14,540 nt of DNA from Bacteroidota bacterium (GTDB lineage Bacteria > Bacteroidota > Ignavibacteria > UBA10030): assembly GCA_003519375.1 (NCBI GenBank), contig DOWV01000090.1, forward strand, positions 12,433 through 26,972. Direction: 5' to 3'. How positions within the stretch are numbered: position 1 is the first letter of the stretch; every line of letters starts with the position of its first letter. The notes below the pieces were generated by a model. That model did no database searches, was not told the origin of the DNA, and saw only the letters and a list, made by a program, of their open reading frames with translations. Positions 14,223 through 14,540 of this stretch are shown piece by piece. Made by a program: the position numbers and the translations under genes.

Positions 14223-14540
14223 CTACTTCTGAAAGAGATTCTTCAGGACATCTGACAGTTCCATGTTCTTTTCAAACGAAATCATCGGGATTTTCTTCCC
14301 CGTGGATATCGCAGTGAACCGTTTGTCTTCATCGCCGTCTTTGCGGACGAGGAGCAGATCAGACACCGGACAGACTGCGTCGATCGAAATCTCATCGGAG
14401 TTGTCACCCGCCGAGGCTCCCTGCGCGCGCCGCTCCATGCCTTCGACGTGAGCGCCGACAATCTTGATGCCGAGTTTCTTCGCTTCCGCCATCAGCTTCT
14501 TGATCCTGTCGGTTTCATCGTCGATCGAGGTCTTGGCCGC
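14223..14540 (-). CDS. DUF6305-like protein, copy B (C-terminal part)
   Basis: The frame is open to the right edge, so the start lies outside the window; 105 residues are visible (the ATG at 14492 is internal). It aligns with the C-terminal half of the 8487-9050 product: IDDETDRIKKLMAEAKKLGIK matches ISREQELARVQSILQEAREKKLK in order and spacing, then IVGAHVEG matches IMTLHIGG, and SDLLLVRKDGDEDKRFTAIS matches SYLLVVKQGNEDQFFSKIA. There is a short insertion of about 8 residues after ERRAQG. It would be the first gene of module B, upstream of the permease; in module A the homolog comes last. Confidence 0.75.
   Translation of the reverse strand, partial: AAKTSIDDETDRIKKLMAEAKKLGIKIVGAHVEGMERRAQGASAGDNSDEISIDAVCPVSDLLLVRKDGDEDKRFTAISTGKKIPMISFEKNMELSDVLKNLFQK

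Overview
The window comes from a bacterial chromosome of fairly high GC content (mid-50s percent by eye, not computed). It holds 13 protein-coding genes, two of them cut by the window edges. Exported proteins have signal peptides ending in ...FSQ and ...YAQ, and gaps between genes carry AT-rich and GC-rich palindromic repeats. Together these suggest a Bacteroidota/Ignavibacteria-type (FCB group) organism. That assignment is an inference and is weak; no rRNA or other marker gene is present.

Left third (1-4476) is housekeeping. The 3' end of a glucan phosphorylase gene (glgP family) runs into a hairpin terminator. It faces a minus-strand pabB-pabC pair with overlapping ends. Divergent from pabB, with starts only 30 bp apart, is pabA. 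PabA and PabB make aminodeoxychorismate and PabC releases 4-aminobenzoate for folate, so the branch is complete here.

The remaining 10 kb (about 4.7-14.5 kb) is the interesting part: two ancient paralogous copies of one gene module in inverted, convergent orientation. Copy A (plus strand) reads: exported Asp/Glu racemase, DctM-like permease, 48-residue two-helix membrane protein, membrane-anchored M14-type zinc amidohydrolase (AstE/aspartoacylase-like), secreted DUF6305-like protein. Copy B (minus strand) reads: DUF6305-like protein (cut by the right edge), DctM-like permease, 51-residue two-helix membrane protein, M14-type amidohydrolase, secreted C69-family peptidase. The four shared families are paralogous at the protein level, and the order permease-miniprotein-amidohydrolase is the same in both. 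The DUF6305 gene has moved from one end to the other, and each copy has one extra enzyme (racemase in A, C69 peptidase in B). No DctP or DctQ subunit of a normal TRAP transporter is present.

Working model (inference): secreted or anchored hydrolases (C69 peptidase, M14 amidohydrolase) cut peptides or N-acylated acidic amino acids outside the cytoplasmic membrane, the racemase interconverts an acidic amino acid, and the permease, perhaps with the miniprotein and DUF6305 protein, moves the product. The substrate is unknown; murein-derived D-Glu peptides or N-acyl-Asp/Glu are plausible.

The gaps between module genes hold at least five inverted-repeat elements, and in three of them a separate GC-rich palindrome appears to be inserted inside the host repeat.
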